From Rhynchonema sp. JSB1_4 (taxonomy: Eukaryota > Nematoda > Chromadorea > Monhysterida > Xyalidae): a stretch of DNA of 64,000 nt. The position numbers and the translations under genes are program-made. The notes under the pieces are model-generated. The model was not told the DNA's origin, ran no database searches, and saw nothing but the letters and a program-made list of their open reading frames with translations. Of this stretch, positions 34,700 through 46,326 are shown one piece after another (the first letter of the stretch is position 1; every line of letters begins with the position of its first letter). The stretch spans positions 103,054 to 167,053 of the forward strand of contig JASAMV010000254.1 in the NCBI GenBank assembly GCA_030248065.1. The letters are read 5' to 3'.

Positions 34700-37600
34700 A
34701 TGCTGTCCATAGATGATCTGCGCTCGTCTTTGATTGATGTGTCCAAGGTTTGTTCGTTTCTTTTCTCTGTTGGTTTAGATTAGTGCCATTCCCACCCAGT
34801 GTAGTGGCAGGCCCAGTGTAGTGGCTGGGGGGGATGGGAGGTTCCCCCCTAAGGAGTAGGTACCTTGCAACCACCCCTTGGGGGGATGGGGGGCAGGGTT
34901 TATTTTTTCAAAATGGGCTAGTTGCAAGAAGCTAGTAAAATCAAAAATTTAGCAGCTTTTTTGCCGCTGAAATGCCAATTTACCAGCATTTTTGGCCAAA
35001 ATACAAGATTTTGTAGCTTTTAGGCTACTAACTTTGAAAATTTACTATCTTTTTGAAAAATTTAGTAGCTACAAAGCTACTAAATTTGGTTAAAAAAATC
35101 CATGATGGGGGAAGGGTAGGTACCTTGCATGCAACCACCCCGGAGGGTACCTTGCAACCAGAGGTGGCAATCGGGCCGGGCCGAGGTTTCCGGCCCGAAC
35201 GGTCGGGCCGGGCCGGGCCGATTTTTCGGAATGTCGGGCCGGGCCGGGGTGGCCGGCCCGAAAAGGCCCGACATCATCGAATTTCAATAAAAAATCGTGA
35301 TTTTTTAGGCTAAATTTGCCAAAATTTCTCGCAATTCTGCAAATTAGAACCGACTTCCATGATTATCAGGTATTTTTAAGCCAAAAAACAGTAATTTTTG
35401 CACCCAAAAATTGCTTCAAAATTCATCAGAAAAAGTCGGGCCGAACAAATCGGGCCGGGCCGGGCCGAGGTAACCCGGCCCGATTCCCACCTCTGCTTGC
35501 AACCATCAATTTATGGTTTTTATAGGCAAAAATGAGTGTTTTTCCGACCTCAAAACCCCAAAAATCGCGCGCTCCGCGCGCAAACTTCCATATAATAGGT
35601 ATTTTAGACAAATTTTTGGCCAAAATGCAAAAAAAGTACCAATTTTTCGGCCAAATTTGCAGTATAATGCATGCAAAAAACACCCTTTTTTCGCACCTCA
35701 GGGATACCTTGCAACCTCCCGGAGGCTGGGTAGGGGGTACCTGACAACCATCTGGATCCATCTCCCCAAGGGTACCTTGCAGTTGCAACCATTTGCCTGC
35801 CACTACACTGGGCAGGCCCATGTGTGGAAGGTGAGTATGATGCGGGGTTGGGACCGGAAGCGTGAGAGGTATGATTTTGGTCACCCAAAAAGGCCAAAAC
35901 CACCGTTTTTGTGATACAATTTTGGCCAAAAAATGAGGTAAAAATAGTACTTTTTCCAAATTTTCGCCGAAAGTCGCCTATAAATGGGTTTTATGCAGTG
36001 GTGTAGTAGCTACCCAGGTGGGGCTGCAACTTACTGTACCACCAAAAAAGTGGGGCGGCAACCTACGTGCTGTACCGGCCGAGCTGGGGGGGGGGAACAA
36101 AATTTTTAGGTCGAAATATTGAGGGAAATGTGCTCTAACACGCTACGCGCAATTTTTCGCCCATTTGGAGTGAAAAATACCGATTTCAGACAGTTTTGAG
36201 CCAAAGATCGCAACCCACTGTACCCGCCTGGGGCGGCGACCTACCTACTGTTTGTACCAGGTTTGAGCGTCGACCTACCTACCTACTGTACCAATTGAGG
36301 CTCCCCCAACTCCCCCGCCTCAGCTACACCAGTGGTATTATGGGTGGGTCTGCGCGCGATTTTTGGGAAAATAAGGTCGAAAACCACCGATTTTTGCCTT
36401 AAAAAGGTATAAATTTGCTTGTGAGAGGTATGATTTGGAGTTGTGAGAGGTAAGTACTCAACCCCCCCAACCCCCCTCGGATTTTGTGGTAGGTAAGTAC
36501 TGAGAGGGGGTAACCCCAACCCCCTGCCACCACCATGTTCCCGCCTCTCATTCGTTGGTTTCAACTTTTTTAACAGGATGGAGATGCGTTGTACGAGGAA
36601 AACAAGAACATCCAGGCACAATTTGTCAATGTGTTAACGGAGCTGCAGCAGTATCAAGGTAATTGTGGTATTTGCAAAATAATTTTATGAATTGTATTGC
36701 GACGGATTTTCAGTTGAGATGAGAGGTTTTTAAATATAATGTGATTTCTGATGAGTTTACTTTTTGCAGCGAGAATTCAACAATTGGAGAACAAAAATGG
36801 CGTTGAAAAGACCTTACTCGATCAAGCGCGCAAAGTTATGCAGGAAAAGCAGCAAAAAGCGGCCGCATTATACCAAGCACTGTCGCTCAAACGTCAGGTT
36901 CGTAGATTTGGAAAAAGTAAAGTAAAGTCTTTCTGTGGGCTGAAGTGCAACCGGTACGCTTTCAAGCCGGCATCCCGCGATGCCGGCACTTTACCGGAAG
37001 AGTCCTTCGCAGTCCTGGGGGATGGAAGGCTGGATGTACCCGTGCACAGTGTAGTGGCAGGCAGATGGTTGCAAGGTACCCCCCTACCCAGCCACCGAAA
37101 GGTTGCAAGGTACCACTAGTGTCCGAAAAAGGGTGTTTTTTGCATGCATTATACTGCAAAATTGGCAAAAAAACTGGTACTTTTTTGGATTTTGGCCGAC
37201 AGTTTGCTTAAAATAGCTATTATGTGGAGGCTGATTTTTGGGGTTTTGAGGTCAAAAAATACCCATTATTGCATATGAAAACGATAAATTGATGGTTGCA
37301 ATGCAAGGTACCCTCCGGGATGGTTGCAAGGTACCTACCCTTCCCCCCATCCCCCAAGGGGTGGTTGCAAGGTACCTACCCCTTAGGGACTGCACATACA
37401 GTGACGCAGCCCATTTAGGAGTTGATCACAGGGTTAACCAGACCAAACCCTACATAACCTGCCAGATCGGATTGCGTGAGAGACAACTTACACCATATAC
37501 AACTGTGCACTATAACGAATAGTGACTGTATTAGGATTTGATTTGATCAATCGGTGCTTTTTTCTATGAAAAGGCCACCCACCTAAGCACAGTACTTTGC

Positions 37601-40600
37601 AGACACTTTTGGCGAAATTGAACGAAGGCGTTCAGCAGCTGGCTCTGGTGCAGAACAATTTGATCGGCAAACGATTGTTGGAATGGAAACAACAGCAGAA
37701 AATGGAGCAGATCGGAGCGCCGTTCGATGATAAAGATGATGAACTCGACGACATACAGAAAGAGTGCGTTTTGGTGTTCGAATTTTTTTGTTGGTTATGT
37801 GGTGCCTGTTTATTTCACAGGGGCCGTACGTGGATCGACCTCGAAATTGTTGCCGGTTTAATAATCCTGTTCGTGAAACATTTTTTTGCAAAAGAGCGAG
37901 CTATGATTTTTTGATTTGCCGTGGCTTCCAGGCGTAAAATTTTCTAGCCGAGAGGTGAGATCTAAGCACAACTAACAAACCACGACAACAACTGGTGAAA
38001 CCCAGCTAACAGACGTGAAAATTATGCCGATTATTGTCTCTTCAAACGTCACATTAGCAATCGATAATGATTAGTGAGTACAAACGCCGAACCTGCCCGA
38101 GGTCCACCTGCGTGTGCCACCGTGCACACCAAATTCGGCGAACTATTCTCCAACGTCCGGATGTCCACGTCCGTCGTGCAGACTGGAGATGCCGACCGCG
38201 CGTCGGTGTGATGAAGTAGCTAGGACACACATTTAGCAAGCTCAAACCGGTGTAGTGAGAGTCCCATGTGTGCGAGGCAAGCGCGGTCCGGGGTTGCGAC
38301 CGGAGGCGTGAGAGGCATGATTTTGGTCGCTCAATAGAGTAAAAAAATCACGTAATTTTGGCCAAAAAATGAGGTAAAATTAGTGCTTTTTCCAAATTTT
38401 CGCCGAAAATCGGTTTATTAAAGTGCTTTTCATGGGTACGTTTGCGATTTTTTGAAAAATAGGGTCGAAAAACAAAGATTTTTTTGCCTTAGGAAGGAAT
38501 AAAATTATCAGTATGGCAACAGGGGTTACCCAACCCCCCTCGCCATTACCATGGCTCTAGTCACCTCCATGCCCTCATCAACATTGCAATTGAATAAACA
38601 AATTGCCACACCCAAATGTTTATATATTTTCAGTTTCGAACTGTTGGCCGAACAATGCTGGCAGTTGCGCACATGCGCCTCGTCGCTGTTGGTGTTGGTG
38701 CAACGCGGCCCGCAACTGTCGGATAACGGGGCACAGAACTGTGCGAAAACAATCAAAGAAATCGTTGACCATCTCACCAAATTGCTATGGGTGCTCATTT
38801 CACAGTGAGTTTGGTTGGCTGACCTGAACATTGACCTGGATCTGGAATTAAACTTTGTGGGGCGCCTGGCTTTGGGGGACCTGTTGATCGCGCGACTTTT
38901 TCATTTGAGCTCCTGAGATTTACAGGGGGATCGGAACTTGTACACCGACAGTAAAGCAGTTTCGCTATTTGAGTTGAGAGAGACTAGGGCAATTGCTTTG
39001 AAATTAGTTGTTCTTAAAGTCCCGTGTGTGTATCTTCCTCCAAATTTGCTTTCAACTTCAACTACCACCCTCTGTGTTTTTGTATGTGAATCTGTTGATC
39101 CAAAGCGTTACTTTTTTTTAAACTCGAAGACTTGAGCCCGACCACCATACCTACAGGTCTTTCGTTGTGTGCACGCAACCGGACCCGGTGCTCAAAACAC
39201 AACACAAATTCACGGCCGCCGTGCGTTTATTAATCGGTGACAAATTGGGCATCAAACAACAATTGGACAACACAACCGTTACTGTGCGCATTGTGGCCGA
39301 GGACCAGGCCAGACAGTTGCATGCCAACAAATGCATGACCAAGGATTTGTGAGTGTCACTTATTTTTTAAATGAAAAATTTATTTATGAAAAAACGGTTT
39401 TTTACTTTTCTAGAAAGAACGATGTTGGCAACATCAGCAATGATTTCGAAAAACTCCAACTGAATGACAAAGGGCATCTGTGCGCGACATTTTCGAATTC
39501 GGTTGGTTGAGCCATTTTTCGAAAAAATTTAATTTTTTTAATCTTTTCATATGAGCACAGAAATTAACACGAATCGCTCCCCGCAAGCCGGCGTCAAAAG
39601 GGACTGGGGGTGCAGGCAGTACAGACAAAAGCATGTTGACGATGGCAACTGACCAGAAATACGCGCTGCTCTTCAATATTTCGCCGTTTCAACTGGGAAA
39701 TCTCGGCAAATTCGATCTTTGGGTAAGACTCGACAGCAAAGAAAATAATATGGTTCATTGAATTCATTTCTGTTCTTGCAGACACTTTCATTGCCACTGA
39801 TGGTCATCGTACACGGCTCGCAGGATTGTGACGCGCAGGCAACCATATTGTGGCAACGCGCTTTCGGATCCGTTGTGAGTTTGGTTTGATTTGGAACCGA
39901 AAACAGACTTTATGTGAATGTGAGTTACGAACAGTTTATTGGGCCGATTTCTAAACTGGGTTCTCGGATCGGGTCTGCCGTTGACACGAGACCTTTCTTG
40001 TATCATGGACACGTGGATAAATGAATGGAGATTTGTTGACGGAATATGTAATTTTGTCCATCGAAGAATTTGGCCAGGAGGTAGGTAGGTAACAAACAAG
40101 TTTGTTTGACCAGTGTAGAAGTTGACTGTTTTGCGCAGAACTGGGCGCCAACGGTTGCGACGGACGTGAACGTCAGCTGGTCGCAACTGTCCGATGTGAT
40201 CCGACACAAATTTCTCCGTTTCACTGGCGTGCAACGGCCGCTAAATGATCGGGACCTGGTGTATTTGGCGGAGAAACTGTACGGATGTCGATATCAGGAC
40301 CTGAACACGGCACCCATGATTACGTTCAATAAATTTGCTAAGGTTGGTTACGGTTAAGTGAAATTTAGACGTAGTCAGATTCAGATAGTTGAAAAAAACT
40401 TTTATTTTTAGTGTTTACACAAAAGTGTGTTACTGCAAGCTCTCGCATAAATTTTTCTTTTGTGATAATGGTTTTTGTGATAATGTCGTTGTGCTTATTT
40501 CCAGCAACATCTTCGCGACGACGCGTCGTTTTCGTTCTGGGAATGGCTGTTCTCGGTGATGCAGCTGATTCGGCAGAAATTGCAGATCTTCTGGGATGAA

Positions 40601-43600
40601 GGTCGGCTCCAGAAACTTTGAATTTGAATGACGCTGTTTGCTTTTTGAGGTTTGCCCGTTTGAACCTGCTTTCACAGACTGGTGTTGCACCAGGTCATCG
40701 TCAGTGTGAATGCACCAGTCAGCCACCTCAACTGAGCAGTTGGCGAAACAATTTGTCAATCACATACGGTATGCCTGTCCACAAATTTATCAGATCCCAG
40801 CAGTACTGCGTGATTGATGGCAAAATGACCACCACAACAATTCTATTCCGCCCGCAGGCTGGCTGTGCGGTTTCGTATCGAAACAAGACGCGAGTGAGTT
40901 GCTGCAAACCAACGATCGGCCGTCATTCCTGCTTCGATTCAGCGACACCCAGACCGGCGCCGTCAGCATTGCGTTCGTGTGTTTGGAGAATAATGGTGCG
41001 TTTTTGCTGTTGCAGGTTCTGGAGGCATTATCTGGGCTCCAACGCCCCCGTGGATAAATATGGTCAGTGTAACATCATCCGTCTGGGCGATTATCCGAAC
41101 GCTTGTCATGTATTTGACGTCGTTGAACGTACAACATATGCTTGGCACAACAGCCAGTGATGTGGTTGGGGGCATTACCCCTCCCCCCCAACTGCTAGGT
41201 AGCTTTCTTGCTCCGAAACCCATACCCCCCCAAACCGGCTAGCTAGCTTTCTTGCTCCGGTCACCAAGTAAAAAAAGTGTTGATTTTAGTGCCAAAATGA
41301 CCATTTTATGGGCCAAAATGGTCAAATTCGTTCAAATTTTCTCATACGTGCACAAAAATACGCATTTTAAGGCTTATTTTAGCATAATTTCGACCAATTT
41401 TTATACCCCTGTTTTTGACTTCTGGACCAATACCCCCCAAATCGGGGTACCCGGTTAGCTAGCTAGCTTTCTTGCGCCGGACCCCTCCAGCTAGCTAGCT
41501 TTCTTGCTCGGACCAACTACATCACTGACAACAGCTGTTACTTTATCGTTCAGTCTAGTGCTGGCTGGGCGAGTTTGCTCATCGGTGGGTAGTCGACCTT
41601 CTAAATATTTGAGCCTTCCATATGGCGACCAACGGCTTGGTACCCGTTTTGCTGTTATTGTCCTATCCACCAATGTGTTGTAAATATTTTTCACAGTGAC
41701 CGACAATTTCAGGTTCCATGCATGTCCCTCAAAAGCGAGCTGACTGTTGTATTCCCATTTTTCTCAATAATACTGAGAACGCCATCTTTGTTTTTGTTCT
41801 TCAGCGCTGGTTCCGTTCCATCTGGCGCCATTCGTGGCCAAGGAACTGGACCAGTTGGCATTGAGCCAACGCATAGCGACCTGTCCCAGTCTGAAACAGA
41901 TCGGATATCTGTATCCGGGCATAGACAAGGAGCTGGTGCTGAAACGATTCGAACAAGAGGAGCGCGCTGCCGCACAACACCAGGGACCGAATGGATATAT
42001 CGGCAGTGAAGTGATCATGGTCGCCAAGGGGTTGGTGTGGTTTATAGTAACGTAGTCAAATCATGGCGTCAAATCACATGTGTTATTACTCGGACTGACT
42101 CGGCTGATTTGGGACTCATGTGTCACATGTGTGCTTTAGTGGTGCCTGATCTGGCAAGCAAAAGTATGTGTTAGCGGGTTGATGTGCTACACATGTGAAA
42201 TGTGCACCACACACACACACACCGCCCAGTTATAAACAAGTATAGTTCAACGACGAGCTCATGAGACGACTCTTTTCAAGACGCTTGGCCAGATTCAAAA
42301 ATGAGCTGGTGACACGGGTTTTCGCAAACAAAAGAAAGAGATTAGGCCCAGAGAGATGATGACAAGTTCCAGCTGGCTGACCTCAATTTGTTAGTGCTTA
42401 CGCGAACAGCAACGTCGTTCAACACACAAATGTTTTGGGAGTCAAAAGGGAATTTACGCACCGAGGTGGAGAGCGTGTTTTTATAAAAAATACGTGCGTT
42501 TCTCTTTCTTTCATTTCCGAAATACGTGGAACCGGAACATTATTGGATCCGCACAAGTCAACTTCAAAATAAGTGAGTTCATGAGTTCGCGGTTGGACCA
42601 TACTCACTAAAAACGGGTTTTTGAACAATGAAACATGCACAGTTAAAAAATAACTTGTGGGGATTTGGCGCTTTTTGGCCGAATACTGGATTCGCGGCAG
42701 ATAGTACTGTCGTCAAACTGAGCAGTAATACGTGAACCCCAAATAAGCGCGAGAAGTAATACATGTGATTCGACGACTTGATGTGACCACAACACTGTAG
42801 GCCGGGTCAGCCACTGCTGGAACCCGTTGTTCCCATTTTCGTCAAGAAATGATGCAAGCTGGAAAATGTTTCAGAGTTAGAATAACACTCGCAGGCAGTG
42901 AACAACACAAATGTTCCGTGGGATACGGCCTCGTGCCGTCGAAAATGCCGAAAACAAACAATGCCGAAAAAAATGAAAAAAAAAGAAAATGCCGAAAAAT
43001 TCAAAACTACCAATGTTGTCAAACTTCGTTTTAGGCGGGTATTCATGTAGTTCGTGCACCAAAAATGGCACTGGTACTGTTCGGACTCAACTTGTTGTAA
43101 TTCTCGCTTGGTCACATATCTTCATGGCTGTCAGCCTAAGCGTAAGCCTAACCCTGAATGAAGGCCTGTGCCGTTCCATTTTTTATGAATATTTTCGTCG
43201 TGTGGACAAGCCTTCCTCGTAGCCTAAGCCTTAGTGAAGGCAAGTGCCGTTCAACTTCTTCATGTGGACAGGTCTTCCTGGCTGGCAGCTTAATCCTGAA
43301 TGAAAGTCTAAGCATTTGTACTTTTGTGAACGTTTCCTTTATTTGGGCCAGTTTTCCAATTTTACAATTGTGAGGTGATGTTTCATTTGTGGGTGAATCC
43401 CATTTTGATCCCCAGCGTTTTTATTTTTTCCCTTTTTTTGTTTTCGGCATTTTTTCAGCATTTTTGCCGGCCACCATGCCTTCTTGAAAAGTCGAACTAA
43501 ATTGTAAGATCATCTCGGTGTGCAGCAACAGCAACAGAGCGTCTGTGCGTTTATCCGTCGCACTGTTTTTGTGTTGCATCTGATCTCTCCGTGCGTATGT

Positions 43601-44920
43601 GGGCTGGGACTTTGACAAACAATGATTGCTCCGAAAGAAAGTAAAGCGCGCCAAACTCACCGCCGTTGCATTATCTCATCTTTTACACATCGCAGGCCAC
43701 TCAACAACGTCGCCGGTTCGTCAATGGATCCGATCGGTGCTAGTCCGTCGCCGGCCGCGACCAACGCGCAAAGTTTGGGGCTGGGATCGCCGAGCGCGTT
43801 GTTTGGCGAGGACAGGTATAGTCCAGCCACGAACTCATGAGACGACTTATTTTGAAGTTGACTTGAACGGATCCAATAATGTTCCGGTTCCACGTATTTC
43901 GGAAATGAAAGAAAGAGAAATGCATGTATTTTTTAAAAACACGCTCTCCACCTCGGTGCATCAATTCCCTTTTGACTCCCAAAACATTTGTGTGTTGAAC
44001 GATGTTGCTGTTCGCGTAAGCACGCAACAAATTGACGTCAGCCAGCTGGAACTTGTCATCATGTCTCTCTTTCTTTTATTTGCGAAAACCCGTGAAACCG
44101 GCGCATTTTTGAATCTGGCCAAGTAAACTTTAAAAGAGTCGTCTCATGAGCACGTGGCTGGATTATACGCATCTTGGGCTTATTATTGGTTGGGGCACGT
44201 TGTCGCTCGTTTCGACTTGTCGTTGTTGTGGTGTCGAAATTGAGTGTCGACATTTGCACAACGAACCCGAATGTTTTAGCTTTTGCATGTTGTTAGTTTA
44301 CCCCTTCCTTCTTTCATCTACTTTTTGTTTGACTTCGTCGCGCACATTCTAAATTAGCGTAGGTTCGGACGGGCCTGCGAATGGCCCGTGTCAGCTGGCT
44401 GTATGGGGTCATCATTAGCTGGGCTGCACTCAGCTTGCGCCTCACTGGTCTAGTAGTAGAATCGCCCCTTTTTGTCGTGCTGTGCAGTACTCAGTCGGCT
44501 GCTCTGGAGGTGCACATAATTTCCGACCTACCACCCCCGCCCCAGGGGCTCAAAAATCGATCATTGTCTGTATCCATTTCCCCATCATTCCATTGCAGCG
44601 TGCAATACAGCGTATCCGACAGTCCCTCCTCTGCAGCGGGCAGTGGTCTGGTGTTTGGCACTGGTACAACTGGTGCCCATGGTGGTGGCGGTACGCTTTC
44701 ACTGGACGACAGCCTTGAACAGTTGTTGGGTCCGAATTTCAACGCCGATCTATTCGCTAACAATCAACTGCCGCAGTTGAATGATCTGACTCTATTCATG
44801 CGCAATTTGGAGGGCAGCGAAGTTGTGATGGGCGGCATACCACCTCAAGTGGCCAATATGAATCTGAACGATACCACCGTGGCTGCAATGGACTATGATG
44901 ATACGCATAATGTGGAATGA
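34700..44920 (+). CDS. STAT: STAT transcription factor (743 aa, 15 exons)
   Basis: STAT proteins are latent transcription factors that dimerise through SH2-phosphotyrosine contacts and move to the nucleus. Exons: 34700-34747, 36577-36658, 36770-36897, 37603-37763, 38634-38804, 39157-39348, 39414-39501, 39561-39722, 39782-39874, 40139-40342, 40505-40601, 40858-40995, 41805-42030, 43696-43815, 44599-44920. All have GT-AG borders and compatible phases (2232 nt in total). Residues 1-196 are coiled coil, about 197-375 the DNA-binding domain ([15 protein letters not shown] is very STAT5-like), 376-475 the linker, and 476-580 SH2 with FLLRFSD (Arg502). Tyr586 in NGYIGSEV is the likely phosphorylation site. 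Residues 598-743 form an acidic, Ser/Gly-rich activation tail. The usual ~130-residue N-terminal domain is absent. ATG 34700 is the first start after an in-frame TGA at 34637, but an upstream exon cannot be excluded because 33650-34250 is unreadable. Family assignment is secure; the first exon is less so. Confidence 0.93.
34814..35810. mobile_element. Nested hAT-like element, TSD GGCAGGCC
   Basis: CAGTGTAGTGGCTGGGGGG to GCCACTACACTG with perfect 8-bp repeats GGCAGGCC. Relatives are 52372-52755 and the truncated 37047-37387. It has an internal GGTTGCAAGGTACC block in many orientations. Confidence 0.88.
35159..35495. mobile_element. Third-level hAT-like element with GGGCCGGGCC interior, TSD CTTGCAAC
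   Basis: CAGAGGTGGCAATCGGGCC to GATTCCCACCTCTG, flanked by perfect CTTGCAAC repeats. The ends are G/C minisatellite (GGGCCGGGCCG) in both orientations, and the centre is A/T-rich. Confidence 0.9.
35996..36334. mobile_element. Nested hAT-like element, TSD GTTTTATG/GTATTATG
   Basis: CAGTGGTGTAGTAGCTACCC to CAGCTACACCAGTG, 339 bp. Repeated CTACTGTACC motifs lie at both ends. It sits inside the outer element 34797-36537. Confidence 0.82.
36925..37500 (+). repeat. SINE-like repeat copy 1 (STAT intron 3)
   Basis: The head TGTGGGCTGAAGTGCAACCG, then a GAAGGCTGG block, and the tail AACCAGACCAAACCCTAC ... TGCCAGATCGG recur at 59640-59925; the head recurs at 47105. It is interrupted by the hAT-like element at 37047. 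Confidence 0.5.
37047..37387. mobile_element. Truncated hAT-like element inside a SINE-like repeat (STAT intron 3)
   Basis: Begins CAGTGTAGTGGCAGGCAGAT and carries the GGTTGCAAGGTACC modules, but the right terminus is missing after CCTTAGGG. SINE-like sequence resumes on the other side. Confidence 0.6.
38248..38553. mobile_element. Diverged hAT-like element in STAT intron 4
   Basis: CGGTGTAGTGAGAGTCCCAT to CTCGCCATTACCATG parallels the ends and interior of 34797-36537, including GAGAGG-ATGATTTTGGTC. Flanks GCTCAAAC and GCTCTAGT match only in their first half, suggesting an old insertion. Confidence 0.55.
41155..41527. mobile_element. hAT-like element in STAT intron 12, TSD ACAACAGC
   Basis: CAGTGATGTGGTTGGGGGC to GGACCAACTACATCACTG with perfect 8-bp repeats. 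GCTAGCTAGCTTTCTTGC repeats lie near both ends. The reverse-complement sister copy is 54992-55379. Confidence 0.9.
42241..42602. mobile_element. TA-flanked MITE, copy 2, in STAT intron 13
   Basis: Same family as 13256-13614, in the opposite orientation. It runs TATAGTTCAACGACGAGCTC to GGTTGGACCATA. Internal blocks such as AGCCAGCTGGAACTTG appear reverse-complemented. Confidence 0.8.
43817..44167. mobile_element. TA-flanked MITE, copy 3, abutting the STAT exon 14 donor
   Basis: The element begins TATAGTCCAGCC one base after the last exon base (43815 is the exon end, 43816 is the G of the donor). The donor GTATAG is therefore built mostly from the element terminus. The right end GTGGCTGGATTATA is at 44167. 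Confidence 0.8.
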
Positions 44921-46326
44921 ACACTGGGAATAATGTGTTGAAATTTTGTGGCGGCGTGCACTTTGCTCACATCCGGTTGGGGTTGAGTTGATATGGCGTA
45001 AAAATGTTTCTACATGATTCACCCATCTCAGCCAGCTGGCCACGTACTGTATGTCCTTGCGCAACACGCTGTACTATACAGCCAGTGCGCAAGCGAGCTC
45101 AGGTGAGCTTCACCACAATACTGCGTAACCAGCAGATGCCAACTCAAAAGTCAAACCCGACCGTGAATCCAGTAAAGTGCATACCGAACCTACCTTGGTG
45201 ATCGGATTGTGACGTGTTCGCATCACGCGGCCATACAATCACAACACTGACGATGACCTGGTGCACCGTCGACCATGCGAAAACGGTTCGAAACACACAG
45301 CGCAACCAACGACGCATATTGAGTTCCAAATACAGGGTGTTGCACAAGCTGCTGAACGTACAATTTTTGGGCTAAGATTAAATTTCGTATTTTTTCACTG
45401 TCGTCAACACATTCGATCGCGCTTCTTATTATTGCGTTGTTCACGGCATGTTGGTTTTATGCCAACTCTGAAACATTTTCCAGCCTGAAATATTTCTGCT
45501 TTATGAATGTGATGACAAGCTGGTTTTTGCAACACCCTTAGTGCATATGTCGAGGTTGACATTGTAACATCCAGCGCAAAATTTTGATGTGTCGGGTTGG
45601 TCAGAAAATCAAAACAAAGCCTCCAATCCTAAATCGAAAGCAACGTAACTGAACACTCATCCGATTTGATCACCAAGTTTGATATGAAACACCTAGCCTT
45701 GCGTTTTTTTTTTGAAATATGAACCAGTCTGAACAACGAGCCTTAACCAATCTCTAGTCTTCGTCCGCATGATTTTCGCAAGTTTTACGTTTTTATCCTG
45801 TTCAAATTATTATTATGCTGTTATCTTTTTGTGCCTTGTGCGAGTGCTTCGTATCCGTAATGTTGTTCAATAATACGGTGTCAGTTTCGGTGCGCAACGT
45901 GACAATTGTTACTCAAGCCAGCAGCATACTTTGGTGCAGGTCTTCTTGACGTGTGTGCGTGCATTGTACAGACTGTGAAATAAAATCAGTTTTACTTACT
46001 TCGAGCAGAATGGAATGATTAAAAAGGGAACAAACAAAAAACTAAAAAAACTTGTAATCTCAGACAAAATCATCAAAACTACGTTACATGTACCATAATT
46101 CTGCAATCAACTTATTCAAACCGACACAAAAGGATACTTTGGACGAACAACCACGTGAGACTGAGCAACTCAAAATGGAATTAATAAAGCACAATGGTAA
46201 TGATAAGTGCACAAAGCAACAAACACTGACCCGAAATTAAAATGGAAGGAAATGCGTACTTATTAAGAAAACGACACCAAAATAATTGTTGTGTTGATAC
46301 AAATGGAACATAACACGTTCATTCAT
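44921..46326. other. Convergent 3' region between STAT and DNAJC9-like gene
   Basis: Presumed 3' UTRs. It contains one copy of the dispersed CACCAGGTCATCGTC motif (complement, 45243-45272) and the AATAAA at 45979. Confidence 0.5.
45979..45984 (+). terminator. Candidate STAT polyadenylation signal
   Basis: AATAAA about 1.06 kb after the STAT stop codon and before the convergent DNAJC9 stop at 46327. Position and motif fit; no transcript evidence is available. Confidence 0.35.

Larger units (their letters stand above)
34797..36537. mobile_element. Outer hAT-like element filling STAT intron 1, TSD TTCCCACC/TTCCCGCC
   Basis: The left end CAGTGTAGTGGCAGGCCCAT and right end CCCCCTGCCACCACCATG are imperfect inverted repeats; the flanking 8-mers differ at one base. 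It contains three further elements. A diverged relative without nests is at 38248-38553. Confidence 0.75.

Noticed and set aside
40996..41060. A 20-nt intron and extra small STAT exon ([16 protein letters not shown])
   Set aside because: A 20-nt spliceosomal intron is too short, and splicing 40995 directly to 41805 keeps phase and restores the expected SH2 sequence.
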